Below, one piece after another: positions 44,501-52,575 of a stretch of 64,000 bases of DNA. Under the pieces are notes generated by a model. It saw only the letters and a program-made list of their open reading frames with translations. It did not search any database and had not been told where the DNA came from. This DNA comes from SG8-4 sp964598225 (lineage in GTDB: Bacteria; Planctomycetota; Phycisphaerae; Sedimentisphaerales; Anaerobacaceae): positions 1 through 64,000 of the forward strand of contig CAZRBG010000033.1 in the NCBI GenBank assembly GCA_964598225.1. The letters run 5' to 3'. The stretch's first letter is position 1; every line of letters begins with the position of its first letter. A program made the translations under genes and the position numbers.

Positions 44501-45611
44501 GGTAGAAGTCGCGCCCCTCGATCCAAAGCTCACGAAATCCGAACCGCACGGGATGGAAGACATCCTGCAGCTCGCCGTCTGCTTTTAGCAGGAGGACCTC
44601 GGCCTGATAAGTATGTTGGGGCGTGTGTATATCCCAGAGCTTCTCAGATTCGAATTCTTGCGAAAATGCTATGCGGCCTTTTTTCAGGTCGCCTGCCTTG
44701 AAAGACTTACTCTTAAATTCCGCTACGTTATGCCCTTGATCTGTGATCCGGGCTTGAAGGCGGTATTGCGTATCGGCGGTAAGGCCGTCGAGTGCGGCAT
44801 CGAACGTTATCCGCCATTTTCGCACTGAAGTTTCGACTTTTACGTCGCTGATGCGCGCCCCGGCGGGCGTGCCGACCAGGAATACATCGCCGCATACGCC
44901 CCGGCGTGCTGCCGAGCCGGCGACTTCTTTTGCCGAGGCGGTATCGGTGTAGGAGAGCATCACACCCTTGAGCGGCATAGCGGCGACAAACAGGGTCAAA
45001 ACGTGAGTCGTGGCGAGGGCGTGATCGCCCTTTCGTGTCGGGCCCTCGGGACTCAAGGGCGGGACGCTCTCGCCACGCTGTGTCGGGGCCGGACGGCACA
45101 AGGCCGTGATGTCCAGCTCTCCGCCAGGAAATACGACGGCGCCGGCTTTCCGGCCGTCCACGTAGACGGCTGCGTGTGAGTTTACGTAATCGGCACGGAC
45201 AGCGATTCGCCGGTTGCGCCATTCGGCCGGAATCGTAATCTCACGCTGATACCACGCAGATTTTACGCCTCCCATATCGCGGCCGGCCCAATCAGGATGT
45301 GCATGAACGGTCTGGCTGTCCTTCTGCATGTAATTGGTGATGCCGGGCCAGCACCCGGGGACCTTGAAATATCCCCAACCATTCGTTGGTATCTTATCGG
45401 CATTCTGCCCGGCCGGCTGCCAGCGCCACAGGCCGTTTATACAAATTTTATCGCGAGTAGGCGTCGAAAGGCGATAGGCTTGTTCAATATCCCAGACTTC
45501 CTCGACACCCTCCGGCAGTATCTTCTCAGCCTGGCCAAAGCATATCGCTGACGCAGAAGATGCAGCGATACAAGCGACAATAGTGAATGATTTTCTCAAC
45601 ACGTACTTCAT
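41586..45611 (-). CDS. Giant exported GH2-like (beta-galactosidase fold) protein with two in-frame palindromic inserts
   Basis: A 1341-residue exported protein (signal FTIVACIAASSASAICFGQA). A GH2 sugar-binding sandwich (GGVKSAWYQREITIPAEW, VDGRKAGAVVFPGGELD) leads into an Ig-like segment and a TIM barrel (LKSFGINFVYTHNYGCEPG, VVFYSMSHNATGYSE, PLFTCEYSVPFPWDW). The nucleophile Glu of CEYS is present. The acid/base position, normally NE, reads HN in YSMSHN, so activity is uncertain. The C-terminal half has an Ig-like domain and a GATase-like region. Two insertions, at 45009-45077 and 42176-42232, are palindromic DNA elements of 69 and 57 bases that keep the frame. It lies 16 bases after the phosphomannomutase gene. 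Confidence 0.8.
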   Translation of the reverse strand: MKYVLRKSFTIVACIAASSASAICFGQAEKILPEGVEEVWDIEQAYRLSTPTRDKICINGLWRWQPAGQNADKIPTNGWGYFKVPGCWPGITNYMQKDSQTVHAHPDWAGRDMGGVKSAWYQREITIPAEWRNRRIAVRADYVNSHAAVYVDGRKAGAVVFPGGELDITALCRPAPTQRGESVPPLSPEGPTRKGDHALATTHVLTLFVAAMPLKGVMLSYTDTASAKEVAGSAARRGVCGDVFLVGTPAGARISDVKVETSVRKWRITFDAALDGLTADTQYRLQARITDQGHNVAEFKSKSFKAGDLKKGRIAFSQEFESEKLWDIHTPQHTYQAEVLLLKADGELQDVFHPVRFGFRELWIEGRDFYLNGTRIFLSGVPLDNAQVGAALANYAAAKESLKRLKSFGINFVYTHNYGCEPGSHLSFEEVLGAADDVGMLVALSQPHFSHYEWDKPDADKTNGYAHHAEFYVRAAQNHPSVVFYSMSHNATGYSEDMNPDMIDGVQSPRSTWSLRNSKRAERAEAIVEALDPSRIVYHHASGNLGPMHTSNFYANFAPIQEMSDWFEHWATAGVKPLFTCEYSVPFPWDWTMYRGWYKGEREFGSAKVPWEFCLAEWNSQFLGDRAFEISEMEKANLRWEARQFREGKVWHRWDYPYAVGSSALAERFPVYAMYLTDNWRAFRTWGVSANSPWSHGHYWTLRDGVDKSRRDLPVDWENLQRPGFSPDYLDRRYKRMDLAFERSDWVPTVAAKALIRNNRPLLGYIAGKPGAFTSKAHNFLPGETVKKQLIVINNSRETVTCECRWFLDLPQPLEGTEEVTIPTGQQQRIPLRFELPAALPAGTYQMNAAFKFDAGETQTDSFQVQAMPSPKPLEVSDKIALFDPEGETAMLLNATEIPCNAVDADDDLSAYEILIVGKSALTVHGPAPDISGVRDGLKVLMFEQTADVLEKRFGFRTAEYGLRRVFKRVPDHPLLTGIDAEHFWNWRGEATIVPPRLDYELRPRYGPTVEWCGIRVTRLWRCGNRGNVASVLIEKPARGDFMPILDGGYSLQYSPLMEYREGAGMILFCQMDVTGRTEDDPAARRLRQNLLNYVSAWRPAPRRKIIYLGGHAGRKHLESAGFDAESRVGLAPPSCSPGGASPTLHASLSTDKVLVVGPAGGKELSEDASVIDAWLKSGGNILAIGLNEQQIKESLPLKVRTKRAEHISSCFEPFSYTSLLAGVGPADVHSREPRNVPLLSEGVTIVGDGVLGKAENFNVVFCQFVPWQFARQRQNTKRIFRRTSFCLTRLLANMGAAGSTPLLERFSSAVPTSKAKKRWLDGFYLDEPQEWDDPYRFFRW
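42176..42232. repeat. 57-bp palindromic element inside the GH2-like coding region
   Basis: GTAGGGTCGGGCTTGCCCCA at one end pairs with GGGGCAAGCCCCACCCTAC at the other (one mismatch). It is 19 codons long and adds RVGLAPPSCSPGGASPTL to the protein, a low-complexity stretch out of keeping with the neighbouring barrel sequence. Confidence 0.8.
45009..45077. repeat. 69-bp palindromic element inside the GH2-like coding region
   Basis: CGTGGCGAGGGCG at one end and CTCTCGCCACG at the other are near-perfect reverse complements, with paired GGGCGATCACG-like interior bases. It is 23 codons long and inserts TQRGESVPPLSPEGPTRKG between two strands of the sugar-binding domain. Confidence 0.8.
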
Positions 45612-45627
45612 TTGTTCCAGACCAGTC

Positions 45628-47121
45628 CTAATCTTTCATTTCGTTTAGAATATTCATACATTCTTTATTAAGCTCAACTACCCGGTCCTCATCGGCAGCT
45701 TCGTTGTAGCAGCGGAATTCGGGGGCGTTGCCGGAGGGGCGCAGGTGTATAATCTCGCCGTTCTCGAATGTCATGCGCACCCCGTCGGTGCGGTTGATAT
45801 CTTTGCATGTGCCGCAGATCTCGCCGAAAACTTCGGTGGCTTTGGTTTTGTCTGCGGCTTCATCACCGGCGTCAAAAAGTGCGAGGATCGCCCGGCTCTC
45901 GTCCCGGGGGAATTCTTTGAGGCGGTCGCTCGCCGTGTAGCGGGAGGGGATTTCGGCTCGCAGTTCGGAGATCTTTTTGTTCTCTCTGGAGGCGAGCAAA
46001 ATGATGCTCAGCAGCAGGATTGTCGCGTCGCGAGTCGGCAGGGCACGGAGCATGCCGGCGGGCAGTGAAATATCGGAATTGGTCAAAAAGCCGCCGTTTG
46101 CCTCATAGCCGACGACTGTCTTTGCCCCAGCCCTGGTTGCTTCGATCATGGATGCGATGACGTAGGGAGAGCCGATCTTCGTACGGCGCACGCTGTCGAA
46201 CCAGCCGCACTTTTCGACGGCGGTGTTGCAACTGATCGGAGTGCTCACAGAATCCGCACCGAGGTATCTCGCACAGAGTATTCCGGCCGCGTCGCCACGA
46301 AGCCATCGACCTTGCTCGTCGGCAATAAGCGGCCGGTCGCTGTCGCCGTCGGTGGAGATTATCGCATCGTATGATTCTTCGGCGGCCCATTTCGCCGCCA
46401 GTTCGATATCTTCCGGGCGAATGGCCTCCGTATCGACTGGAATAAACGTATCCGAGCGGTTCAAGGCGACAGCATCAGCGCCGAGGGCCCTTACGATTTC
46501 AAGCAGGATATCCCGACCGACCGCCGAGTGCTGATAAACCGCAATCCGTTTGCTATTGAGGCAATCCGAATCGAAGACGTCCAGATACCGACGGATGTAC
46601 ATTTCACGTGCCGCATCTGAATAGGCCCATTGATCCGCGATCGGCGAGGCGAAATTTCCATCGTCTGCGAAAAGACTGTCGTCAACGGTAACAATCTGTT
46701 CGCGTATGCCTGCCTCGTCGCTTTTGAGAATCTCGCCTGCGGATTTATTGAACTTTATGCCGTTGCGGTCGGCAGGGATGTGGCTCCCGGTGACCATAAT
46801 TGCCGGGATGCTTTCGACTATGCCGTACAGCGCCACCGCGGGGGAGGGAATCTTGCCGCAGTTGATCGGCGTGTAGCCCATAGCAGCCACAGCACGACGG
46901 CAGGTCTGCATGATCCGGTCCGTGCTTGGTCGCAGATCGCCTGCAATCGCTACTTCTGTTCCATCTTTGTTCAACTCTCCGCTCGATTCGAGGTATTGAA
47001 GAAAGCCCCTGGTGTACGCGCAGCAGACGAAATCCGTCATATCTTCGGCAAGTCCCCTCGCCCCGCTCGTGCCGAACTTCACGCCGCTTTCTGTCATTAA
47101 ATCCTGTACTTTGATTTCCAT
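45628..47121 (-). CDS. Phosphomannomutase/phosphoglucomutase
   Basis: A 497-residue alpha-D-phosphohexomutase. The phosphoserine loop is TGSHIPADRNG with Ser113, the metal loop is DGDSDRP, the sugar loop is GYEANGGFL and the C-terminal phosphate-binding loop is RPSGNAPEF. It interconverts hexose-1- and 6-phosphates, feeding mannose or glucose into glycolysis or nucleotide sugars. ATG at 47119-47121 follows AGGAAGAGCGTT; the longer frame adds an unrelated N-terminus. It heads a two-gene unit with the GH2-like gene, which ties it to sugar use rather than only to cell-wall synthesis. Confidence 0.9.
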   Translation of the reverse strand: MEIKVQDLMTESGVKFGTSGARGLAEDMTDFVCCAYTRGFLQYLESSGELNKDGTEVAIAGDLRPSTDRIMQTCRRAVAAMGYTPINCGKIPSPAVALYGIVESIPAIMVTGSHIPADRNGIKFNKSAGEILKSDEAGIREQIVTVDDSLFADDGNFASPIADQWAYSDAAREMYIRRYLDVFDSDCLNSKRIAVYQHSAVGRDILLEIVRALGADAVALNRSDTFIPVDTEAIRPEDIELAAKWAAEESYDAIISTDGDSDRPLIADEQGRWLRGDAAGILCARYLGADSVSTPISCNTAVEKCGWFDSVRRTKIGSPYVIASMIEATRAGAKTVVGYEANGGFLTNSDISLPAGMLRALPTRDATILLLSIILLASRENKKISELRAEIPSRYTASDRLKEFPRDESRAILALFDAGDEAADKTKATEVFGEICGTCKDINRTDGVRMTFENGEIIHLRPSGNAPEFRCYNEAADEDRVVELNKECMNILNEMKD

Positions 47122-47239
47122 AACGCTCTTCCTCGATTCCGCGCACATTGCATTAGAAAATATGGACCGACCGGCTCTCAAAAAGCAAATCTGATCACTG
47201 GAGGAAGTATAACACAGCAAACAACAAACCGGAAGTCTA

Positions 47240-47268
47240 TTGAACAGGTGGAGGCGATGTCATAATAT
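47240..47268 (+). promoter_or_regulatory. Predicted promoter of proB
   Basis: TTGAAC at 47240-47245, a 17-base spacer and TAATAT at 47263-47268. The leader to ATG 47301 would be about 26 nt. Confidence 0.5.
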
Positions 47269-47300
47269 ATGGCAAAGATGAGTATACAAACGGGGCACTC

Positions 47301-48398
47301 ATGCGAAATTTTGACAATGCGAAGCGAATTGTAGTAAAGATCGGCACTAACATCCTGACCAAGGACGAGACCGTGGACGCCGCATACGTCCGTCGGGTGG
47401 CGGGACAGGTAAGTTCTCTGCTCGAAGACGGCAGACAAGTCCTTATTATAAGTTCCGGCGCTATCGGGATGGGGCTCGGGCAGCTCGATGGCAAGAAAGC
47501 CAAAGGTATCAAGATGCGGCAGGCCTGCGCGGCTATCGGTCAGCCGCTATTGATGGCTCAGTATCGAAAATCATTCCTGCGCTACGGCATAACTGTCGCG
47601 CAGGTCCTGGTAACAGCGGAGGTGCTTAGCCACAGAGAAACATATCTTAATCTGCGCAATTCCATCGAGACGCTGCTGAAGCTTTCAGTCGTGCCGATAC
47701 TGAACGAGAACGACAGCGTGAGCACCGCTGAAATCGGCACTGCCTTCGGCGACAACGACAGACTAAGCGCCCTGGTTGCCAGTAAGATCGATGCTGATCT
47801 TCTCATAATGCTCAGCGACATCGACGCCCTCTATGACAAGAATCCGCGGAAGTCGGCCGACGCCAGGCCGATACCGACCGTCTTTGAAATAACCGACAAA
47901 ATCACGCGAAACGCCGGAGGAAAAGGCAGCGCTCACGCTACGGGCGGCATGAAGACGAAAATCGAAGCGGCTAAAATCGCCTCAAACGCCGGCTGCCGAA
48001 TCGTGCTGGCCGATGGACGGCTCAAGAATGTCATCAGTCGAATTATTTCCGGCGAAGAGGTCGGGACGATTTTCATGCCTAAGAGAAAGCTCTCCAACCG
48101 CGCCAGGTGGATCCTCAACAGCCGCCCTGCCGGGACGATATTCATCGACGCCGGCGCCATGCGGGCGGTCAGGAATCGCAAGAGCCTCCTGCCAAGCGGC
48201 ATAACTCGCGTCGAGGGGAAATTCGACGCCGGCCAGGTCGTGATGCTAAACGATAACGCCAGGGCCGTTACGAGCATAGGAAGCGACCAGCTAAAGACCC
48301 TGGCCGGAAAGCACAGCACCGAGATCAAAAAGCTCCTCGGCCCCGGCCACCGCGACGTTGTAGCGATACCCGAAGACATCGTGATTATTGACTCTTGA
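47301..48398 (+). CDS. proB: Glutamate 5-kinase with PUA domain
   Basis: A 365-residue enzyme, first step of proline synthesis from glutamate. AAK-fold blocks are KRIVVKIGTNILTKDETVD, LIISSGAIGMGLGQLDG, LNENDSVSTAEI, FGDNDRLSALVA and a Gly-rich GGKGSAHATGGMKTKIEAAK. The C-terminal ~95 residues form a PUA domain (GTIFIDAGAMRAVRN, GITRVEGKFDAGQVV). The full-length form with PUA is usually feedback-inhibited by proline. The proA step is not in the window. Confidence 0.96.
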   Translation: MRNFDNAKRIVVKIGTNILTKDETVDAAYVRRVAGQVSSLLEDGRQVLIISSGAIGMGLGQLDGKKAKGIKMRQACAAIGQPLLMAQYRKSFLRYGITVAQVLVTAEVLSHRETYLNLRNSIETLLKLSVVPILNENDSVSTAEIGTAFGDNDRLSALVASKIDADLLIMLSDIDALYDKNPRKSADARPIPTVFEITDKITRNAGGKGSAHATGGMKTKIEAAKIASNAGCRIVLADGRLKNVISRIISGEEVGTIFMPKRKLSNRARWILNSRPAGTIFIDAGAMRAVRNRKSLLPSGITRVEGKFDAGQVVMLNDNARAVTSIGSDQLKTLAGKHSTEIKKLLGPGHRDVVAIPEDIVIIDS

Positions 48399-48400
48399 CT
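48385..48400. repeat. Short TTGACT-type repeat at the proB stop
   Basis: TTATTGACTCTTGACT overlaps the stop region of proB and resembles the ATTGACTCTTGA step near the dnaX start. Confidence 0.4.
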
Positions 48401-48498
48401 CTCAGCTCAAAATATGCTCTATTACCTGTGGTGCGGACGAAATTCGGTGCGGAGTTTGTGTATGCGTTTTGAATAGCGATGCGGAAAGGAGAATAGCA

Positions 48499-49488
48499 AT
48501 GAACACCGTACGACAAATCGTCGTTTTCGCGACAATCACCCTGTCTTTATCTCTCAGTTTAGCAGCGGCACAGGCCGAATCCAAAAACGAATCCAACGCC
48601 GAGAAGGAAGTCGGAGACAAATTCCAGCTTGATTGGACACGCATATCCTATAGCAAAACGGTTTCTCTGCACAATACCGAAACTTCCGAAAATCAGGCAC
48701 AGGATGTATCAGAACGGATGTCTCTCTCCTGTGAGGTTGAAATTCTGGATCCTAACTTTGTTCTTGGGATAAGCCGATCCCCGGTGATTGAGGAGATCCT
48801 CGACGACAAAGACAGCAAGATTGAAATCAACTCGAGGGTACCCAGCTCATTTCGATTGCGCTACGAAGCGCCTCGTTATCACCGGAGATTCGTGCGTCCG
48901 AAAAAGCCTGCAAAATGGAAAACGGCCATCAGGTCGGCGCTGAGGCTGCCTCCGAAGGAAAGCTCCCAGCCTCGATTGGTCGAGCAAATCCGGCCCATCC
49001 GGATGCAAATAGATCTCGATGTCGGGTTGGGGGAAAAGACCCCTGACAAAATAAACTGCGTCAAAGGCTATTTCTATGCTCTGATGGCCGAGTCTTACGA
49101 GTATGTTGAGATACCTTTCAAGAAAAGTGACGAGTGGGTGCGTTTGACGCCTGATGTTGAGGTGCAGATTGCCGAGGCATGGCTTAGAAATTCGCGATAT
49201 TATCTCAACACAAAAGGCCGGCCGCAAGGAGCACAGCCCATACATAATTTGTCTGCCGAGACTTACTTGCCCACCCGCCTCGTGATGAACAGACAACTCC
49301 TCGGCCCGGATGACAAACCGGTACGTCAGCACAGAAGCTCATTCTTGCCGTATCATGTTGGCGGAAGCTCATCGGGTGGCGGCGGTGATTTTGACAAGAT
49401 AACAAAGATTCGCTACGTGATAGCGGTCAATCCTTCGCATTACGAGATTCCATTTATGCTCGAAAACATCCCGCTGCCCAAGCCGTGA
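48499..49488 (+). CDS. Exported hypothetical protein
   Basis: A 329-residue protein with a clear signal peptide (MNTVRQIVVFATITLSLSLS then LAAAQA) and a charged, mostly beta-like mature part: SERMSLSCEVEILDPNFVLG, VKGYFYALMAESYEYVEIPF. It ends after a Gly-Ser-rich stretch (VGGSSSGGGGDFDK). I do not recognise a family. ATG 48499 is preceded by GAAAGGAGAATAGCA and supersedes a longer frame. It follows proB by about 100 bases and is followed immediately by a TPR remnant in the +1 frame. Confidence 0.75.
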   Translation: MNTVRQIVVFATITLSLSLSLAAAQAESKNESNAEKEVGDKFQLDWTRISYSKTVSLHNTETSENQAQDVSERMSLSCEVEILDPNFVLGISRSPVIEEILDDKDSKIEINSRVPSSFRLRYEAPRYHRRFVRPKKPAKWKTAIRSALRLPPKESSQPRLVEQIRPIRMQIDLDVGLGEKTPDKINCVKGYFYALMAESYEYVEIPFKKSDEWVRLTPDVEVQIAEAWLRNSRYYLNTKGRPQGAQPIHNLSAETYLPTRLVMNRQLLGPDDKPVRQHRSSFLPYHVGGSSSGGGGDFDKITKIRYVIAVNPSHYEIPFMLENIPLPKP

Positions 49489-49747
49489 CGAAGCTACACA
49501 ACACAGCAATCGCGGTATCGCTCTTTGGAAGAAGGGTAAATACGACGAAGCGATAGACGAGTTCGACAAGGCGATCCAGTTGGATCCGAAACATGCCAAG
49601 GCTTACTATTATCGCGCGAATGTGTACCATGACAACGGGCAATACGGCAGGGCCTGGAGCGACATTCACAAAGCAGAGGAACCTGGTTACAAAATCGCTC
49701 CGAGATTCCTCAAAATTCTTCGCGAGATATCCGGAAGAGAACGCTGA
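49487..49747 (+). pseudogene. TPR-repeat remnant without a start codon
   Basis: Frame +1 to the preceding gene encodes two tetratricopeptide repeats: ALWKKGKYDEAIDEFDKAI, LDPKHAKAYYYRANVYHDNG and QYGRAWSDIHKAEEPGY, ending in TGA at 49745-49747. No ATG, GTG or TTG exists in frame ahead of the repeats before an upstream stop inside the previous gene. It is therefore a 5'-truncated copy, or it is expressed only by a frameshift at the end of the hypothetical gene. Confidence 0.6.
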
Positions 49748-49753
49748 ACCAAA

Positions 49754-50518
49754 TCAAGCCATGTTCTGTCCCGCTACGGCCAGGACCGCTGCATAGACTT
49801 TGGTTGCACCGGCCCGTTTCAGCACCCTGGCGCACTCATTGAGCGTTGCACCCGTCGTTTTGATATCGTCCACCAGGCAAATTCTTCGGCCCGTGAACTT
49901 GTGGCCGGTACGAACAGCAAAGGCGCCGGCGACATTTCTGGCTCGTGCGGCGGGGCTTGGCATTGTCGGTTGTGCCTTCGTTCGACGTATTCGCACCAGA
50001 TCTGTGCTGATTTTGGCTCCGGAATATTTGAGTTTCCGCGCCAGAATCTGGGATTGATTGTAGCCTCGTTTGAGTCTTTTGGTCCAGTGCAGCGGCACAG
50101 GAACGAATAACTCTATGTTGTTGAAGAATTCGCTTCCCTGTGCGGCCGAAGCAATCAGCAAGCCGAGAATCTTGTCAAACTCCGTCTTGCCGTTCTTGAA
50201 AGACAGAATCATGCTTTGCAGACTCTGTTTGTATATCCCTGACCTTGCTATGCCGTCGAAATGGATTTGCCTGCCCTGACAGTCAGGGCAGCTACCTCTG
50301 ACTATGCCGAATTGGCTTGCATCTCGGCCGCACCTTGGGCAATATTCGCCTCCGGCACAATCCAGAAGCTGATCCCAGCATTTTCCGCATAGATTTTCAT
50401 CCGCTTCGGAAACACCTTCAAGGCAATTGCCGCAGACCGCCGGCCAGAGAAGGTGGTTGACCCCTTTCAGAGCGAAAGCGGCCGCTCTTTTTGCTATTGA
50501 AAACGTAGTTTTACGCAT
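49754..50518 (-). CDS. ComF-family phosphoribosyltransferase-like protein
   Basis: About 254 residues. The N-terminal zinc-binding part has CGNC, CGKC and CPRCGR cysteine pairs plus CPDC; the C-terminal half is a PRTase-like fold with the PRPP loop CLVDDIKTTGATLNE and AAVLAVAG. ComF proteins assist DNA uptake or replication restart in several bacteria; the biochemistry is not fixed here. The start is uncertain: ATG 50518 (MRKTTFSIAKRA) and ATG 50530 are both possible, and neither has a strong ribosome-binding site. The longer frame adds unlikely hydrophobic residues. It is divergent from folC. Confidence 0.82.
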   Translation of the reverse strand: MRKTTFSIAKRAAAFALKGVNHLLWPAVCGNCLEGVSEADENLCGKCWDQLLDCAGGEYCPRCGRDASQFGIVRGSCPDCQGRQIHFDGIARSGIYKQSLQSMILSFKNGKTEFDKILGLLIASAAQGSEFFNNIELFVPVPLHWTKRLKRGYNQSQILARKLKYSGAKISTDLVRIRRTKAQPTMPSPAARARNVAGAFAVRTGHKFTGRRICLVDDIKTTGATLNECARVLKRAGATKVYAAVLAVAGQNMA

Positions 50519-50778
50519 CCCAATAACCATTTGGAGAATTATATTTGGATGGGCTTTGAAAAACCAAAGTAAAACTGCTGCAACGATCATTTTTGAACGT
50601 TGCAGATCAAGCATTGCTAAAGTTGATATAAGCAAGCGTGAATACACCTTAAGCCCCACTAATACTATTCGGATTATTCAATGATAAAATTATTAGCGAT
50701 TTTAACATAAATCCTTAGCCAATAAGACTTTATGGTCTATTTCGACTGATTTGGCCGCTTAATTTTAGTAATGAGGCG

Positions 50779-50807
50779 TTGACTAATATGCTTTTCAGTG
50801 CTATAAT
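50779..50807 (+). promoter_or_regulatory. Promoter of folC, predicted to give a nearly leaderless mRNA
   Basis: TTGACT at 50779-50784, a 17-base spacer and TATAAT at 50802-50807. The usual start site would fall near 50814, only about five bases before the ATG at 50819, and no ribosome-binding site is present. Confidence 0.6.
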
Positions 50808-50818
50808 TCGGCTTTTTG

Positions 50819-52234
50819 ATGGCAAGAGCAGTGAAAACAACCGGAAAGAAACGAACTAAAAAGTCCTCCTCCAAGCTTGCCAAAGTAAAAACTAAAAAAG
50901 CTTTCAGAAGCTATCAGCGGGCAATGAAATACTTGCTTGAGAGGACAGACTACGAGAAGGAGAAACGTCTGCGCTATAATGTCTCGACGTTTAACCTCGA
51001 CCGAATGAAGAAGTTGCTGTCGTTACTTGGCAATCCTCACCGTAAAATCCGTACTGTCCATATAGCCGGCACAAAAGGTAAAGGCTCTACAGCCACCATG
51101 CTGGCAAGGATGCTCGAGGCGAACGGCTACAGCGTCGGATTGTACACCTCACCACATGTAGTTGACCTGCATGAACGGATCACGGTAAACTCAGAGATGG
51201 TCGGACGCTCCGAAATGCGTGAACTGCTAAACCGTGTCCACGCCCCCGTCGAGAAGATGTCAAAGACGGATGCCCCCACTTTCTTCGAGATAATGACCGC
51301 CCTGGCTTTCATGCACTTTGTCGATAAGGCGGTTGATATTGCCGTGATTGAAACAGGTTTGGGCGGCCGACTCGACAGCACTAACGTTATTAAGCCTCAC
51401 GTGGTGGGAATTACCAGTCTGAGTATCGACCATCAGCACCAGTTGGGCGAGTGCATCAGCACAATCGCCGAAGAGAAAGCAGGGATCTTCAAGCGAGGCG
51501 TGCCGGTTATCACCGTGGAGCAGGAAGCGGCCGCGATGAGGGTATTAAAATCACAGGCTGTCGCGGTGGAAGCCCCGTTCAGCGTAACGGGCAACGATAT
51601 TGACTTTTCGCATCGGTTTGAGACATCGCGCGAGCACGGCCCGCATACGAGAATCTGTTTGACTACGCCGACCAGTAAGTTCGAGCATTTCCGAGTCCCT
51701 TTGCACGGCAAACATCAGGCGATCAACTGCGGGCTGGCCCTGGCTATGCTGGACAAGCTCAAGTCGGTCGGCTATGAAATCGACAACGAAAAGACCAGCC
51801 TCGGGCTCAGCAAAGTTTCTTTGGCCGGTCGGATGGAAATGATCTTGCAAGATCCGCGGATCATGATCGACGGAGCACACAATGCCGCGAGCATCCGGGC
51901 TCTTATTCACGCAATCGGACAGAACATCCCTTACGACTCGATGGTTGTTATTTTCGGCTGCAACAGCGACAAAGACGTCCAGGGAATGCTCCAGATGCTT
52001 CAATATGGGGCCGACAAGGTGATCTTCACCCGAAGCAGTTCCGTCAAAGCAGTGGCGCCGGACGAGCTGGCCGAGATGTACACGGAAATATGCGGCAAGA
52101 TGTGCCAGACGGCATCCAGCCTGGGACAGGCCCTGCAACTCGCCAAGAGTGCCGTCAGCAAAGAGGACCTTATCTGCATCACGGGTAGTTTCTACCTGAT
52201 CGGCCAGGCTAAGACGCGATTCAAACCGAACTGA
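50819..52234 (+). CDS. folC: Folylpolyglutamate synthase / dihydrofolate synthase
   Basis: A 471-residue Mur-ligase-type enzyme that adds glutamate to folates. The P-loop is VHIAGTKGKGSTATMLARML; LYTSPHVVDLHERITVN, IAVIETGLGGRLDSTNV and the late DGAHNAASI are family landmarks. The first ~45 residues are a Lys/Arg/Ser-rich extension (RTKKSSSKLAKVKTKKAF), unusual for FolC and possibly a nucleic-acid-binding or start-site artefact. Transcription probably starts very close to the ATG (see promoter entry). Confidence 0.94.
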   Translation: MARAVKTTGKKRTKKSSSKLAKVKTKKAFRSYQRAMKYLLERTDYEKEKRLRYNVSTFNLDRMKKLLSLLGNPHRKIRTVHIAGTKGKGSTATMLARMLEANGYSVGLYTSPHVVDLHERITVNSEMVGRSEMRELLNRVHAPVEKMSKTDAPTFFEIMTALAFMHFVDKAVDIAVIETGLGGRLDSTNVIKPHVVGITSLSIDHQHQLGECISTIAEEKAGIFKRGVPVITVEQEAAAMRVLKSQAVAVEAPFSVTGNDIDFSHRFETSREHGPHTRICLTTPTSKFEHFRVPLHGKHQAINCGLALAMLDKLKSVGYEIDNEKTSLGLSKVSLAGRMEMILQDPRIMIDGAHNAASIRALIHAIGQNIPYDSMVVIFGCNSDKDVQGMLQMLQYGADKVIFTRSSSVKAVAPDELAEMYTEICGKMCQTASSLGQALQLAKSAVSKEDLICITGSFYLIGQAKTRFKPN

Positions 52235-52303
52235 ACTTTGACAAATATGCCGAATGTCTGTAATATATCGCGTTTTGTATCAAGAGCAGTTGTTTTAAGT
52301 TGC

Positions 52304-52364
52304 GGTGTGCTGTCCGATGGCCCCCGCCGCAAGGCGTCCCCGAGGGACTGCCGGGGAGCACACC
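52304..52364. repeat. Palindromic element GGTGTGCT...AGCACACC upstream of tRNA-Asn
   Basis: Eight-base perfect reverse-complement ends enclose GC-rich interior with GGCCCCCGCCG and GGCGTCCCCGAGGG. It lies between folC and the tRNA and differs in sequence from the other palindromes. Confidence 0.6.
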
Positions 52365-52374
52365 TTACGGTTAG

Positions 52375-52447
52375 TCCCCGATAGCTCAATTGGTAGAGCG
52401 AGCGGCTGTTAACCGCTAGGTTGTAGGTTCGAGCCCTACTCGGGGAG
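52375..52447 (+). tRNA. tRNA-Asn (anticodon GTT)
   Basis: TCCCCGA pairs with TCGGGGA across a 73-base cloverleaf; the D arm is GCTCAATTGGTAGAGC, the anticodon stem AGCGG/CCGCT encloses CTGTTAA with GTT at 52408-52410, and the T arm contains GGTTCGAGCC. No CCA is encoded; the discriminator is G. Confidence 0.95.
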
Positions 52448-52575
52448 TTTGTTGCAAGTAACGCTGAATGTGCCAGTTGCACATACCCGCCCTGGCTGGG
52501 GTGCGGCCGTAATCCTGAGACTAAAACGTATACTGTATACGATTCCAGATGTCTTCACGTCGGTCTTACAATCTA

